From Prevotella sp. (GTDB lineage Bacteria; Bacteroidota; Bacteroidia; Bacteroidales; Dysgonomonadaceae): a DNA stretch of 41,230 nucleotides. Location of the stretch: positions 1 through 41,230 of the forward strand of contig JAITVV010000009.1 of the NCBI GenBank assembly GCA_031285625.1, in the 5' to 3' direction. The notes below the pieces were generated by a model. The model did not search any database. It was not told where the DNA came from and saw nothing but the letters and a program-made list of their open reading frames with translations. Below, one piece after another: positions 1-7,063 of the stretch. Every line of letters begins with the position of its first letter. Position 1 is the stretch's first letter. A program made the translations under genes and the position numbers.

Positions 1-261
1 AAAGGTACTTTCAATCTGACAGAGACCGGTGATACCTTTATCGATATGGAAGACTGGGGTAAAGGGATTATCTTTATCAATGGGAAGAATATCGGCCGCT
101 ACTGGCATGTAGGGCCACAGCAGACACTTTATATCCCGGGAGTGTGGCTAAAGAAAGGAGAGAATGAGATCGTTATTTTCGAACAACTGAATGATAAAAT
201 ACATTCTGAAGTCAAAACTGTAAAAGTACCTGTATTGACTAAGTTGAAAGTTTCCCAATAA
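1..261 (+). CDS. GH35 beta-galactosidase, C-terminal fragment
   Basis: The frame is open from base 1 to the TAA at 259-261, so this is the 3' end of a gene that begins outside the window. The 86 visible residues contain the stretch [16 protein letters not shown], which is typical of the C-terminal jelly-roll domain of glycoside hydrolase family 35 beta-galactosidases, followed by the [17 protein letters not shown] strand region. The family removes terminal beta-galactose from oligosaccharides or glycans and is usually exported in Bacteroidetes; neither the catalytic domain nor any signal peptide is visible here. A terminator-like hairpin follows at 328-356. The family call is fairly secure; substrate and localisation cannot be judged from this fragment. 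Confidence 0.85.
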   Translation, partial: KGTFNLTETGDTFIDMEDWGKGIIFINGKNIGRYWHVGPQQTLYIPGVWLKKGENEIVIFEQLNDKIHSEVKTVKVPVLTKLKVSQ

Positions 262-313
262 TATGTTACCAAATCGCAACCTGCTGTAGTATTTACATAC
301 AAAAGAAATAAAT

Positions 314-326
314 AGGTCTACGACTT
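314..326 (+). repeat. AGGTC-TAC-GACTT mini-hairpin, copy 1
   Basis: Five-base stem with a three-base loop. One pair is G-T, so the stem would survive in RNA as a G-U wobble. It sits after the GH35 stop codon and directly before the terminator hairpin. Related copies lie at 4231-4242, 10861-10873, 12004-12016 and 12824-12836. Confidence 0.6.
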
Positions 327-327
327 T

Positions 328-356
328 AAAAAGGGTGAGTATCTCACCCTTTTATT
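328..356 (+). terminator. Rho-independent terminator of the GH35 gene
   Basis: The arms GGGTGAG and CTCACCC are separated by TAT, flanked by an A run on the left and TTTT on the right. The right arm contains the LysR stop codon (minus strand, 344-346), so the hairpin is shared by the two convergent genes. Confidence 0.75.
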
Positions 357-1270
357 GTTTCCGTAACAGAAGCTGGTATCATGTGTCTAGAGAAAATACT
401 CTGTAGTGTTTCCAACTCTTCTTTATAAATGGTCTTTTTCCGTTGAGCGAAATATAAAGTGTTTTCCAGAGGAGTGTATCCTTCCCATACTAATTGGATA
501 TTTCCTTTATCCAGTTGTTTTTGACACAGGAAATCAGGTATAATGGCAAATCCTTCCTTGCCTGATATACAGCGGATAATAGAACTCATATTAGGTACTA
601 TATAATTTGGCTTAAAGTCAGGTCTTTTTTTGAAATTATGAATCCAGAAATTTCTCAGGTGTTCCATATCACCTGTTGTTCCGAACCATGTCTGTTTGTT
701 TAGCCAGCTTTCTGCTTCTGCAGGGATTTTATCTTGCATTATTACCTGTAGTTCTGATATATTACTTTTTGCTCCTGCTACCAAAACTATTCTCTCTTTA
801 GAAAATGGGATGTATTGTATATTAAGTGATTCATCCTTTTGTGGAGATATGACAAAGTCAAGCAAACCTTTATCCAGATCACTTAACATATCCTGATAAA
901 CTCCAAACTTGGAGATCAGGTTGAATGGTAATTCGCTAATATAAGGTTCCAGAACATACTGAAAGGTTTCGAAGCATAAACCTATACTGATACTTGACTT
1001 ACCACAATCTGCATTCCTGTAAAAATGTTTTTCAGCTTCCTCGAGCTTTTTCACTCCCTCCACAATGGAGTTGTAGAGCATATTGCCATATTCGGTAGGA
1101 AGCATCTTTCGGGTACCCCTGTCGAATAACTTGTTACCAATATGTGCTTCCAGAGAATTTAGGTGCAGGCTAACTCCCGGCTGTGAAATAAACAGCTGGT
1201 TGGCTGCAGAAGTTAGGGAGCCTGTTTCATAAATTGCTTTGAAGGTTCTGAACCATTCTAGGTTGACCAT
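344..1270 (-). CDS. LysR-family transcriptional regulator
   Basis: This 308-residue protein has the usual LysR length. The N-terminal winged helix-turn-helix spans about residues 1-60, with SLTSAANQLFISQPGVSLHL as the recognition region, and a periplasmic-binding-protein-like effector domain follows (about 90-295). It is transcribed away from the MdaB-type flavoprotein gene across a 102-bp gap that holds a -7 box for each gene and an inverted repeat, the standard arrangement for a LysR regulator controlling its neighbour and itself. The inducer is unknown; a link to quinone or electrophile stress is only inferred from the neighbour. The ATG at 1270 gives a complete HTH, so the start is well supported. 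Confidence 0.9.
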   Translation of the reverse strand: MVNLEWFRTFKAIYETGSLTSAANQLFISQPGVSLHLNSLEAHIGNKLFDRGTRKMLPTEYGNMLYNSIVEGVKKLEEAEKHFYRNADCGKSSISIGLCFETFQYVLEPYISELPFNLISKFGVYQDMLSDLDKGLLDFVISPQKDESLNIQYIPFSKERIVLVAGAKSNISELQVIMQDKIPAEAESWLNKQTWFGTTGDMEHLRNFWIHNFKKRPDFKPNYIVPNMSSIIRCISGKEGFAIIPDFLCQKQLDKGNIQLVWEGYTPLENTLYFAQRKKTIYKEELETLQSIFSRHMIPASVTETIKG

Positions 1271-1294
1271 TGTTTATTTATTATAATTATGATG

Positions 1295-1302
1295 CAAATA
1301 TA
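1295..1302 (-). promoter_or_regulatory. -7 box of the LysR gene
   Basis: The minus strand reads TATATTTG, an exact match to the Bacteroidetes TAnnTTTG box, 24 bases before the LysR start. No clear -33 TTTG is visible. Confidence 0.55.
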
Positions 1303-1305
1303 TAA

Positions 1306-1333
1306 TTTATATTATTTTATTTATTAATATAAA
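1306..1333. promoter_or_regulatory. Candidate LysR operator
   Basis: Arms TTTATATTA (1306-1314) and TAATATAAA (1325-1333) form a perfect 9-bp inverted repeat with a 10-bp spacer. It lies between the divergent -7 boxes and covers the expected -33 region of the flavoprotein promoter. LysR sites commonly follow T-N11-A dyad symmetry, which this satisfies, but the region is very AT-rich, so chance is possible. Confidence 0.4.
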
Positions 1334-1338
1334 GTGAT

Positions 1339-1346
1339 TATTTTTG
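1339..1346 (+). promoter_or_regulatory. -7 box of the MdaB-type gene
   Basis: TATTTTTG matches TAnnTTTG and lies 26 bases before the ATG at 1373. It shows that the in-frame GTG at 1334 is upstream of the promoter and is not the start. Confidence 0.55.
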
Positions 1347-1372
1347 TGCCATTAATAATTAATAAGATTTAT

Positions 1373-1966
1373 ATGAAAAAGATTTTTGTAATAAATGGGG
1401 CGCCTAAATTTGCTCATTCAGGTGGAGAGTTTAATAAGACATTGTCTGCTTGGACTATGACTTATTTTCAGAATAAAGGTTATGAAATAAAATATACTGA
1501 TATAAATAATGATTATGATCCGGCAGAAGAGGTCAAGAAATTTGTGTGGGCAGATATGATTATTTATCATACCCCGATCTGGTGGTTTCAGATACCGAAT
1601 GATTTCAAGAAATATATAGATGTTGTATTTACCGAAGGACATCAAAATGGTATTTATTTCAGTGATGGAAGACGTTCGGCAAACCCTACCCGTAATTATG
1701 GTACAGGTGGCCTATTACAAGGACGTAAATATATGTTGACTACTACATGGAATGCACCGATAGAGGCTTTTACCCTGGAGGATGAGTTTTTTAAACAACA
1801 TAGTGTGGATGATGGGGCTATGTTTGGTTTTCATCGGATGAATGCTTTTGTTGGGTTAGAACCTGTTGAAAGTTTCCATTTCTATGATGTGATGAAAAAT
1901 CCTAATATAGAACAATCGGAAGAACATTATCTGGGGCATTTGAATAAAATTACTCAATCTATATAG
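1373..1966 (+). CDS. MdaB-type NAD(P)H:quinone oxidoreductase (flavodoxin-like fold)
   Basis: From the ATG at 1373 the product is 197 residues, the usual size of the MdaB / NAD(P)H dehydrogenase (quinone) family. It opens with a beta strand and phosphate-binding loop (KKIFVINGAPKFAHSGGEFN), and the HTPIWWFQIPNDFKKYIDVVF segment from about residue 66 is the typical flavin-contact region, with a second loop near YGTGGLLQGRKYML. Members bind FAD or FMN and reduce quinones by two electrons in the cytoplasm, protecting against redox cycling. The frame could extend to a GTG at 1334, but a -7 box lies in between. Control by the adjacent LysR protein is likely from the divergent layout. Confidence 0.85.
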   Translation: MKKIFVINGAPKFAHSGGEFNKTLSAWTMTYFQNKGYEIKYTDINNDYDPAEEVKKFVWADMIIYHTPIWWFQIPNDFKKYIDVVFTEGHQNGIYFSDGRRSANPTRNYGTGGLLQGRKYMLTTTWNAPIEAFTLEDEFFKQHSVDDGAMFGFHRMNAFVGLEPVESFHFYDVMKNPNIEQSEEHYLGHLNKITQSI

Positions 1967-1983
1967 TATATGTAGGTGGTAAT

Positions 1984-2017
1984 AAAAAGGGTTGGTACTT
2001 ATGCACCAACCCTTTTT
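1984..2017. terminator. Bidirectional Rho-independent terminator
   Basis: AAAAA-GGGTTGGT and ACCAACCC-TTTTT form a 13-bp stem with an eight-base loop. It serves both convergent genes, the flavoprotein on the plus strand and the RRM protein on the minus strand. Confidence 0.85.
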
Positions 2018-2037
2018 ATTATTATATAGAATACTAA

Positions 2038-2358
2038 TTAATATTCGCGTCTTCTGAAACCACCGTTTCCACCTCTGTTGTTGTCAAAGTTTCTGCGAGG
2101 GCGGTCTCCACCTTCTGTACGAGGACGAGCTTCAGATACTGAAATAGTTCTTCCGTCATATTCAGCACCATTAAGTTCTTCAATGGCTTTTTGTCCGGCT
2201 GCATTGTCTTCTAGTTCAACAAAACCATAACCTTTTGAACGGCCAGTAGCTCTGTCCATAATAACTTTTGCTGAAGTGATTTCACCGTACTCGTTGAATA
2301 AATCCTTCAAATCATTGTCGTTGATGCTGTAGCTCAACCCTGCAATAAAAATGTTCAT
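2038..2358 (-). CDS. RNA-binding protein with a single RRM domain
   Basis: This is a 106-residue protein with one RNA-recognition motif. RNP2 is IFIAGL (residues 3-8) and RNP1 is KGYGFVEL (42-49), both with the aromatic residues that stack on RNA bases. The tail after residue 80 is Arg/Gly/Asn-rich (RRNFDNNRGGNGGFRRREY), resembling RGG tails. Bacteroidetes and cyanobacteria carry such short RRM proteins, often cold-responsive and proposed to act as RNA chaperones. The gene stands alone. A minus-strand TACATTTG box at 2513-2520 suggests a leader of about 150 bases, unusually long for so short a gene. RNA targets are unknown. Confidence 0.9.
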   Translation of the reverse strand: MNIFIAGLSYSINDNDLKDLFNEYGEITSAKVIMDRATGRSKGYGFVELEDNAAGQKAIEELNGAEYDGRTISVSEARPRTEGGDRPRRNFDNNRGGNGGFRRREY

Positions 2359-2512
2359 TGTAAAAAAATAAAATTGTAAAAAATTAAATACTTTGCAGAA
2401 GAAGTAAATAATAATAGAAAGCTAAAAGATACTAAACAAGAAAGGTTACCAAGAAGGGAAAATGACTTGAGAAGAAATTTAAACTATATATATAAGAACT
2501 CTAATGCGGTAA

Positions 2513-2520
2513 CAAATGTA
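2513..2520 (-). promoter_or_regulatory. Candidate -7 box of the RRM gene
   Basis: The minus strand reads TACATTTG, matching TAnnTTTG, 154 bases upstream of the RRM start. No matching -33 element is seen. If used, it gives a long A-rich 5' leader of the kind found on cold-inducible RNA-binding protein genes. Confidence 0.4.
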
Positions 2521-2613
2521 AAAATAAAATTCAGTTATTTAATGTTTTAACTGATTATTTTTTAGTTATGTTCTATATTTTAAGGATTTGTTACAAAAAA
2601 TTGATATAAAAGG

Positions 2614-3555
2614 CTAAGGGTTGAGCTTTTTGTAATTAAGGATAACATTTATTACCGCATCTTTATCTTTCCCAATCTGCTCTTTCAGTGTATCAATATT
2701 TGAGAATTTTTCATCGGGACGCACAAAATCAATAAACTCGGTCGTTAAGCTTTTATTATAAAGGTCTCCGTCGAAATCGAATAGATTGACCTCTACGCTT
2801 ATATTGTCTCCATTATGTAGGGTAGGGCGTTTCCCTATGTAAAGCATACCGTCATATTTCTTATTATCTACATGTACATAAACAGCATATACACCGAAGG
2901 CTGGAATCACTTTATATGTTTCCCATACCTGAATATTGGCTGTCGGAAATCCGATTGTACGTCCGACTTTAAACCCTTCAACAATTTTTCCCGAAATAGT
3001 ATAATTATATGATAGAAGTTTAGCCGCTTTTCTAATGTGTCCTTCTGCGAGTAGTTTGCGTATACGCGATGAACTGACATGGTCTGCTCCTGGTAATGGA
3101 AGAGCTTCTATAACATTCATATCTATCTCACGTCCGTATTGTTCATAATCACGGAATCCGTCTTCCCTGTTGTGCCCAAACCGATGATCATATCCAATAA
3201 CTAAAGTATTGACCGATAACTTATCTTTTAAGATACGTTGCATAAATTGCCAGGCTGATAGTTCTGATATCTCTTTAGTGAAATCAAGAGATACACAATA
3301 GTCGATGCCTGTTGTGGCTAGTCTCTCAATTTTTTCATCATAGCCGCATAACAATGCGGGTTGATAATCTTTTTGCAGTACTTTTCTGGGGTGTACGGGA
3401 AATGTTATAACAGCAGAAGGTAATCCGGCTTTTTCGGCTTCTTGCTTTACCTGATCTATCAGGAAACGATGTCCTGTATGCACTCCATCAAAGAAACCTA
3501 TAGTAGCAACTAGGGACGGATGCTCTATTTTATGTTCTCTGTCTATTAACTGCAT
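2614..3555 (-). CDS. ribF: Bifunctional riboflavin kinase / FMN adenylyltransferase
   Basis: This 313-residue protein makes FMN from riboflavin and then FAD from FMN in the cytoplasm. The N-terminal adenylyltransferase half has GFFDGVHTGH (residues 20-29, the nucleotidyltransferase HxGH-like site), GYDHRFGHNREDG and SSSRIRKLL, the equivalent of the family's ISSTxIR motif. The C-terminal kinase half begins near residue 180 and has the PTAN motif in GRTIGFPTANIQ. Length and domain order match bacterial RibF. It lies 12 bases downstream of the HAD phosphatase gene on the same strand and is probably cotranscribed with it. That phosphatase could in principle act on a riboflavin intermediate, but nothing in the sequence shows this. 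Confidence 0.95.
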   Translation of the reverse strand: MQLIDREHKIEHPSLVATIGFFDGVHTGHRFLIDQVKQEAEKAGLPSAVITFPVHPRKVLQKDYQPALLCGYDEKIERLATTGIDYCVSLDFTKEISELSAWQFMQRILKDKLSVNTLVIGYDHRFGHNREDGFRDYEQYGREIDMNVIEALPLPGADHVSSSRIRKLLAEGHIRKAAKLLSYNYTISGKIVEGFKVGRTIGFPTANIQVWETYKVIPAFGVYAVYVHVDNKKYDGMLYIGKRPTLHNGDNISVEVNLFDFDGDLYNKSLTTEFIDFVRPDEKFSNIDTLKEQIGKDKDAVINVILNYKKLNP

Positions 3556-3567
3556 AATATTTTACTT

Positions 3568-4197
3568 TTATAGTAATCCTCTATCAGTAAACACTTTTCT
3601 TAGGTCTTCGGTTTGATTGGCCTGATATGTTTCAAAGCCTAGCTCGCTTCCGATTTCTATATTTGCTTTTCCATCATCCAGAAAAAGAGTTTCGGAAGGT
3701 ACCATACCTGAGTCGGCTATTATGAAATCAAATATCTCCCTGTCAGGCTTTGCACAACCTATTTCGAATGATAAATAGCATTTGTCGAAATATGCCTGAA
3801 TAGGCAGGCCTTCAGGGGAAAAATCTTTTGTAGAAGCCCATTTGAGTACAGATGGGTTTGTATTACTTAATAAGTATACATTATATTTTTTACGGAGTTC
3901 CTTCAATAATTCGAATTTATATGGAGGAATCCCTACCAGAAAACCTAACCATCCGTGATCTATGTCTTCAGCTGATATATTTTCATTTCCTGCCAATCTA
4001 CGGAATTCTTTATAGAAGTTTTCAGGATCTATTTTACCTTCTTCATATTCCAGGAATATTCCTTCCTGACGAAATTCTCCTAAATATTCTTCAATATTAG
4101 GGAATCCAATAGCTGTAAAACGGTCTAACGCTTCCTGTTTATTAAGGGTTACGATAACCCCTCCTAGATCAAAAAGGATGTTCTTTATCTGAGACAT
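3568..4197 (-). CDS. HAD-superfamily hydrolase, YihX-like
   Basis: This 209-residue protein belongs to HAD subfamily IA. Motif I is LFDLGGVIV with the nucleophile Asp10; the +2 acid is Gly, as in the YihX-type branch where Asn or Gly occupies that place. Motif II is the Ser of LLSNTNP, motif III the Lys of CAKPDREIF, and motif IV LFLDDGKANIE. A helical cap lies between motifs I and II. The likely activity is on a small sugar phosphate or nucleotide; the substrate cannot be read from the sequence. It is the first gene of a two-gene unit with ribF. An AGGTC-TCT-GACC hairpin sits in its leader at 4231-4242. Confidence 0.85.
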   Translation of the reverse strand: MSQIKNILFDLGGVIVTLNKQEALDRFTAIGFPNIEEYLGEFRQEGIFLEYEEGKIDPENFYKEFRRLAGNENISAEDIDHGWLGFLVGIPPYKFELLKELRKKYNVYLLSNTNPSVLKWASTKDFSPEGLPIQAYFDKCYLSFEIGCAKPDREIFDFIIADSGMVPSETLFLDDGKANIEIGSELGFETYQANQTEDLRKVFTDRGLL

Positions 4198-4230
4198 ACA
4201 ATATAATTTTACTTATCAATGCAACATATC

Positions 4231-4242
4231 GGTCAGAGACCT
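4231..4242 (-). repeat. AGGTC-TCT-GACC mini-hairpin, copy 2
   Basis: On the minus strand this reads AATAAGGTCTCTGACCG, sharing the AATA lead-in and stem with the copies in the 2-oxoacid oxidoreductase operon. The stem is four bases (GGTC/GACC). It lies 33 bases before the HAD start. Confidence 0.45.
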
Positions 4243-4303
4243 TATTTATGTGCGAAGTTAGCTAATTATTCTTTAAGAGCTACTGTTTTCAAATTTGTAT
4301 TCG

Positions 4304-4311
4304 TATTTTTG
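4304..4311 (+). promoter_or_regulatory. -7 box of recO
   Basis: TATTTTTG matches TAnnTTTG and is 23 bases before the GTG at 4335, which supports that start codon. A -33 element is not clear. Confidence 0.5.
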
Positions 4312-4334
4312 TTTGATTATAAATATATATCAGA

Positions 4335-5057
4335 GTGCTTTATAAAACCAGAGGCTTAGTCTTAAGTACGATTAACTATAATGATAAATACCTTCTTGCC
4401 CAGATTTTTACAGAATCATATGGGCGGGTAACTTATATGGTCTCCAAGGCTAAAGGTAGAGGTTCGAAAGTGCCTAAATCATTATTTTCGCCATTAGCTA
4501 TTCTGGATATGGAAGTAGAGCACCAGGCATCCAGAGATATTCAGCGTATTCGCGAAGCCCGGCCAGATATGTACTTATATGATATGGCAGGTAACCTGGG
4601 TAAAACATCAATGGCATTCTTTTTATCAGAGTTTCTTACCCGTGTATTAAGGGATGCGGACGATAGTAAATTACTTTTTGAATTTCTTTACCAGTCTGTG
4701 CAAATATTGGAAATGACAGATAACAGCATTTCTAATTACCATCTGGTTTTTATGCTTAAACTCAGCCATTTTATGGGATTTTATCCTAATCTTGAGGAGT
4801 ATAGAGAGGGTAACCTGTTTGATATGATAAATGGTGAATTTGTTACATACCAGCCATTACATAACCATTACCTCAATAGGTATGATAGCAAGGCATTGTC
4901 TATGCTGGCACGTATATCATACGAAAATATGCATCACTTTGTTTTTTCCAGACAGGACAGAATTAATATAATAAACAGGATTTTGGAGTATTACCGTTTG
5001 CATCTGCATGATTTCCCTGCATTGAAATCTCTGGATGTATTACATGAATTATTTTAA
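4335..5057 (+). CDS. recO: DNA repair protein RecO
   Basis: The 240-residue product starts at a GTG codon with MLYKTRGLVLSTINYNDKYLLAQIFTESYGRVTYMVSKAKGRGSK, the characteristic RecO N-terminal OB-fold. The helical C-terminal part follows. Length equals that of E. coli RecO (about 242). The cysteines of a C-terminal zinc site found in some RecO proteins are absent, which I believe is normal in this phylum. RecO loads RecA on SSB-coated single-stranded DNA together with RecR in gap repair. The gene is five bases upstream of the MutS-like ATPase gene, so the two are very likely cotranscribed. Confidence 0.92.
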   Translation: MLYKTRGLVLSTINYNDKYLLAQIFTESYGRVTYMVSKAKGRGSKVPKSLFSPLAILDMEVEHQASRDIQRIREARPDMYLYDMAGNLGKTSMAFFLSEFLTRVLRDADDSKLLFEFLYQSVQILEMTDNSISNYHLVFMLKLSHFMGFYPNLEEYREGNLFDMINGEFVTYQPLHNHYLNRYDSKALSMLARISYENMHHFVFSRQDRINIINRILEYYRLHLHDFPALKSLDVLHELF

Positions 5058-5062
5058 CAGAT

Positions 5063-6856
5063 ATGACATTAGAAACTGTAAAAGAATCGTATAAAAGTTT
5101 AATTGAAAAAGAGAAAATAAAACTGTCTAAGCTTAAGACGTCGATATTCCAAATCGGAACTTTGCGATTGGTTATTGTAATAGCTTGTTTTATTCTTTGC
5201 TGGATTATGTGGAGCCATACATTGGTTGTATTAGTTATAATTGGTATTTCTATTGTACTTTTTCTTTTCCTGATGAAATACCACAATAGATTATTTTTGA
5301 GAAAAAGATATTGTGAATTATTAATTCAGAATTCAGAAAATGAATTAAAGGGGATCGATTATGATTTTTCTTCCTTCGACGGAGCTCCTGAGTTAGCTGA
5401 CGCTAATCATAGTTATAGTGTAGACTTGGATATGTTTGGTAGTCATTCTTTATTCCAATCCATGAACCGGACTGTAACATCTTTTGGAAAAGACAGATTA
5501 GCTAATACTTTACTGGAACCTTTTGAAAAAAAGGCAGATATTCAGGCACAGCAGGAAGCTATAAAAGAATTAGCCGGGAAGCCCGAATTATTGCATCATT
5601 TCAGAGCCATTGGGCAGATGACCGAAACGGATGACCTGAATATTCATTTCTTCTCTCAGCAGTTTATGCAAACGAAACTCCTTTCCATTAGTTTTTGGCG
5701 ATATTTTATTTATATTGCACCGCTTGTATTTGTGTTGTGTATTGTTTTATCTATTATTAATATACTGCCTGTATCTGTTCTTGGTCTATGCTGGACACTT
5801 TTCTTTCTTTTGAGCCTGGCACCATTGAAAGATATACGTTCCAAGATGAATCTGTTTGAAAAGAAGATCGATGTACTGCAGACTTATTCCAAGTTATTTA
5901 AGATTATTGAGAATGAAGAGTTCGAATCGGTTTTATTGAAGAAGATGCAAGGTAAGGTGAAAGACGTACAATCAGCCTCTTTGGCTATACACCAGTTGAA
6001 ATCATATAGCGATAATCTCGATCAGTCATCAACTGTATTAGGACTACTTATTCTGAATCCAATTTTTTTCTGGAATGTTATATTTTCCATAAAAATTGAG
6101 AAATGGATAATGTCTCATAAAGATAATATTTCAAGCTGGCTCAAGGTCTTGGCAAAATTCGATAGTTTGGTTTCATTGAGTGTGTTCACGTACAATCATC
6201 CCGATTATACTTATCCAGAGGTTTCAGAATCATATATATTGGATGGTAAAGATTTAGGACATCCTATGCTGAACAGAAATGTATGTGTACGTAATGATGT
6301 AACTATCGGTAAACATCCTTTCTTCCTTGTAGTCACTGGTGCTAATATGGCGGGCAAAAGTACATATCTGCGGACAGTAGGTATAAATCTGGTGTTAGCA
6401 TGTGCCGGCGTACCCGTTTGTGCTACTTCACTAACGTTTTATCCGTTCCAGTTGGTAACGAACTTACGTACATCAGATTCTTTGGCGGATAATGAGTCTT
6501 ATTTCTTTGCTGAATTGAAGCGCCTGAAAATGATTATAGATCGCTTGCAATCAGGGGAACAGCTTTTCATTATCCTGGATGAAATACTGAAAGGGACTAA
6601 CTCTGAAGATAAACAAAAAGGTTCTATTGCATTGATGAAGCAACTGGTTTCGCTCGATGGTAACGGAATTATTGCTACACATGATCTTGTATTGGGTAAT
6701 CTGGAAAAAGAATTTCCTGATGCAATCAAAAACTATAGGTTTGAAGCGGATATCAAGGACGAGCATTTATCCTTTACTTACAAGATAAGGGAAGGTGTTG
6801 CACAAAATATGAATGCCAGTTTCCTGATGAAGAAAATGGGGATAACCGGATTGTAA
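5063..6856 (+). CDS. Membrane-associated MutS-like ATPase
   Basis: This 597-residue protein has a C-terminal MutS-type ABC ATPase domain. Walker A is GANMAGKS at 426-433, Walker B is IILDE at about 503-507, and the following GTNSEDKQKG region resembles the MutS signature loop. The mismatch-recognition domain of classical MutS is missing. Instead the N-terminal 80 residues carry one or two hydrophobic segments (about 30-75) and a second hydrophobic block lies near 210-255, so the protein is probably membrane-bound. Such proteins are annotated as MutS-related in Bacteroidetes, but their role is unproven; post-replicative mismatch repair is unlikely. It is cotranscribed with recO. Confidence 0.85.
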   Translation: MTLETVKESYKSLIEKEKIKLSKLKTSIFQIGTLRLVIVIACFILCWIMWSHTLVVLVIIGISIVLFLFLMKYHNRLFLRKRYCELLIQNSENELKGIDYDFSSFDGAPELADANHSYSVDLDMFGSHSLFQSMNRTVTSFGKDRLANTLLEPFEKKADIQAQQEAIKELAGKPELLHHFRAIGQMTETDDLNIHFFSQQFMQTKLLSISFWRYFIYIAPLVFVLCIVLSIINILPVSVLGLCWTLFFLLSLAPLKDIRSKMNLFEKKIDVLQTYSKLFKIIENEEFESVLLKKMQGKVKDVQSASLAIHQLKSYSDNLDQSSTVLGLLILNPIFFWNVIFSIKIEKWIMSHKDNISSWLKVLAKFDSLVSLSVFTYNHPDYTYPEVSESYILDGKDLGHPMLNRNVCVRNDVTIGKHPFFLVVTGANMAGKSTYLRTVGINLVLACAGVPVCATSLTFYPFQLVTNLRTSDSLADNESYFFAELKRLKMIIDRLQSGEQLFIILDEILKGTNSEDKQKGSIALMKQLVSLDGNGIIATHDLVLGNLEKEFPDAIKNYRFEADIKDEHLSFTYKIREGVAQNMNASFLMKKMGITGL

Positions 6857-6969
6857 ATACTAATGTGCCAATGGTGCTAAGCGAATAGTTTTTCTTTAAA
6901 TTTATCTTATATAAGAAGCGCTCTATCATGTAAAGAAGAAAAGGTAACAGATAAAAACAGTAGAAAAGC

Positions 6970-6998
6970 TGTCACTTTTGTCACCTTTTTTCACTTAG
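6970..6998 (-). repeat. Intergenic repeat containing GGTGACAAAAGT
   Basis: The minus strand contains AAAAAAGGTGACAAAAGT followed by GACAG. The same 18 bases, followed by AACAG, recur on the plus strand at 36015-36032 in another gene-free gap. Internally it is built of near-tandem TGACA/AAAG units. Nothing coding overlaps it. Confidence 0.5.
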
Positions 6999-7013
6999 CA
7001 AGTTAGCATCTGC

Positions 7014-7046
7014 TTTGTTATATATGAACTAATTAATGTATTTTTG
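7014..7046 (+). promoter_or_regulatory. Promoter of the DUF2851 gene
   Basis: TTTG at 7014-7017 and TATTTTTG at 7039-7046 are separated by 21 bases, close to the usual 19-20. The ATG follows 17 bases later at 7064. Confidence 0.6.
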
Positions 7047-7063
7047 TAACCAAACATCAACTT

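Noticed and set aside
1334-1372. Upstream GTG start for the MdaB-type gene
   Set aside because: The -7 box at 1339-1346 lies within this extension, and the ATG at 1373 gives the family-length N-terminus.
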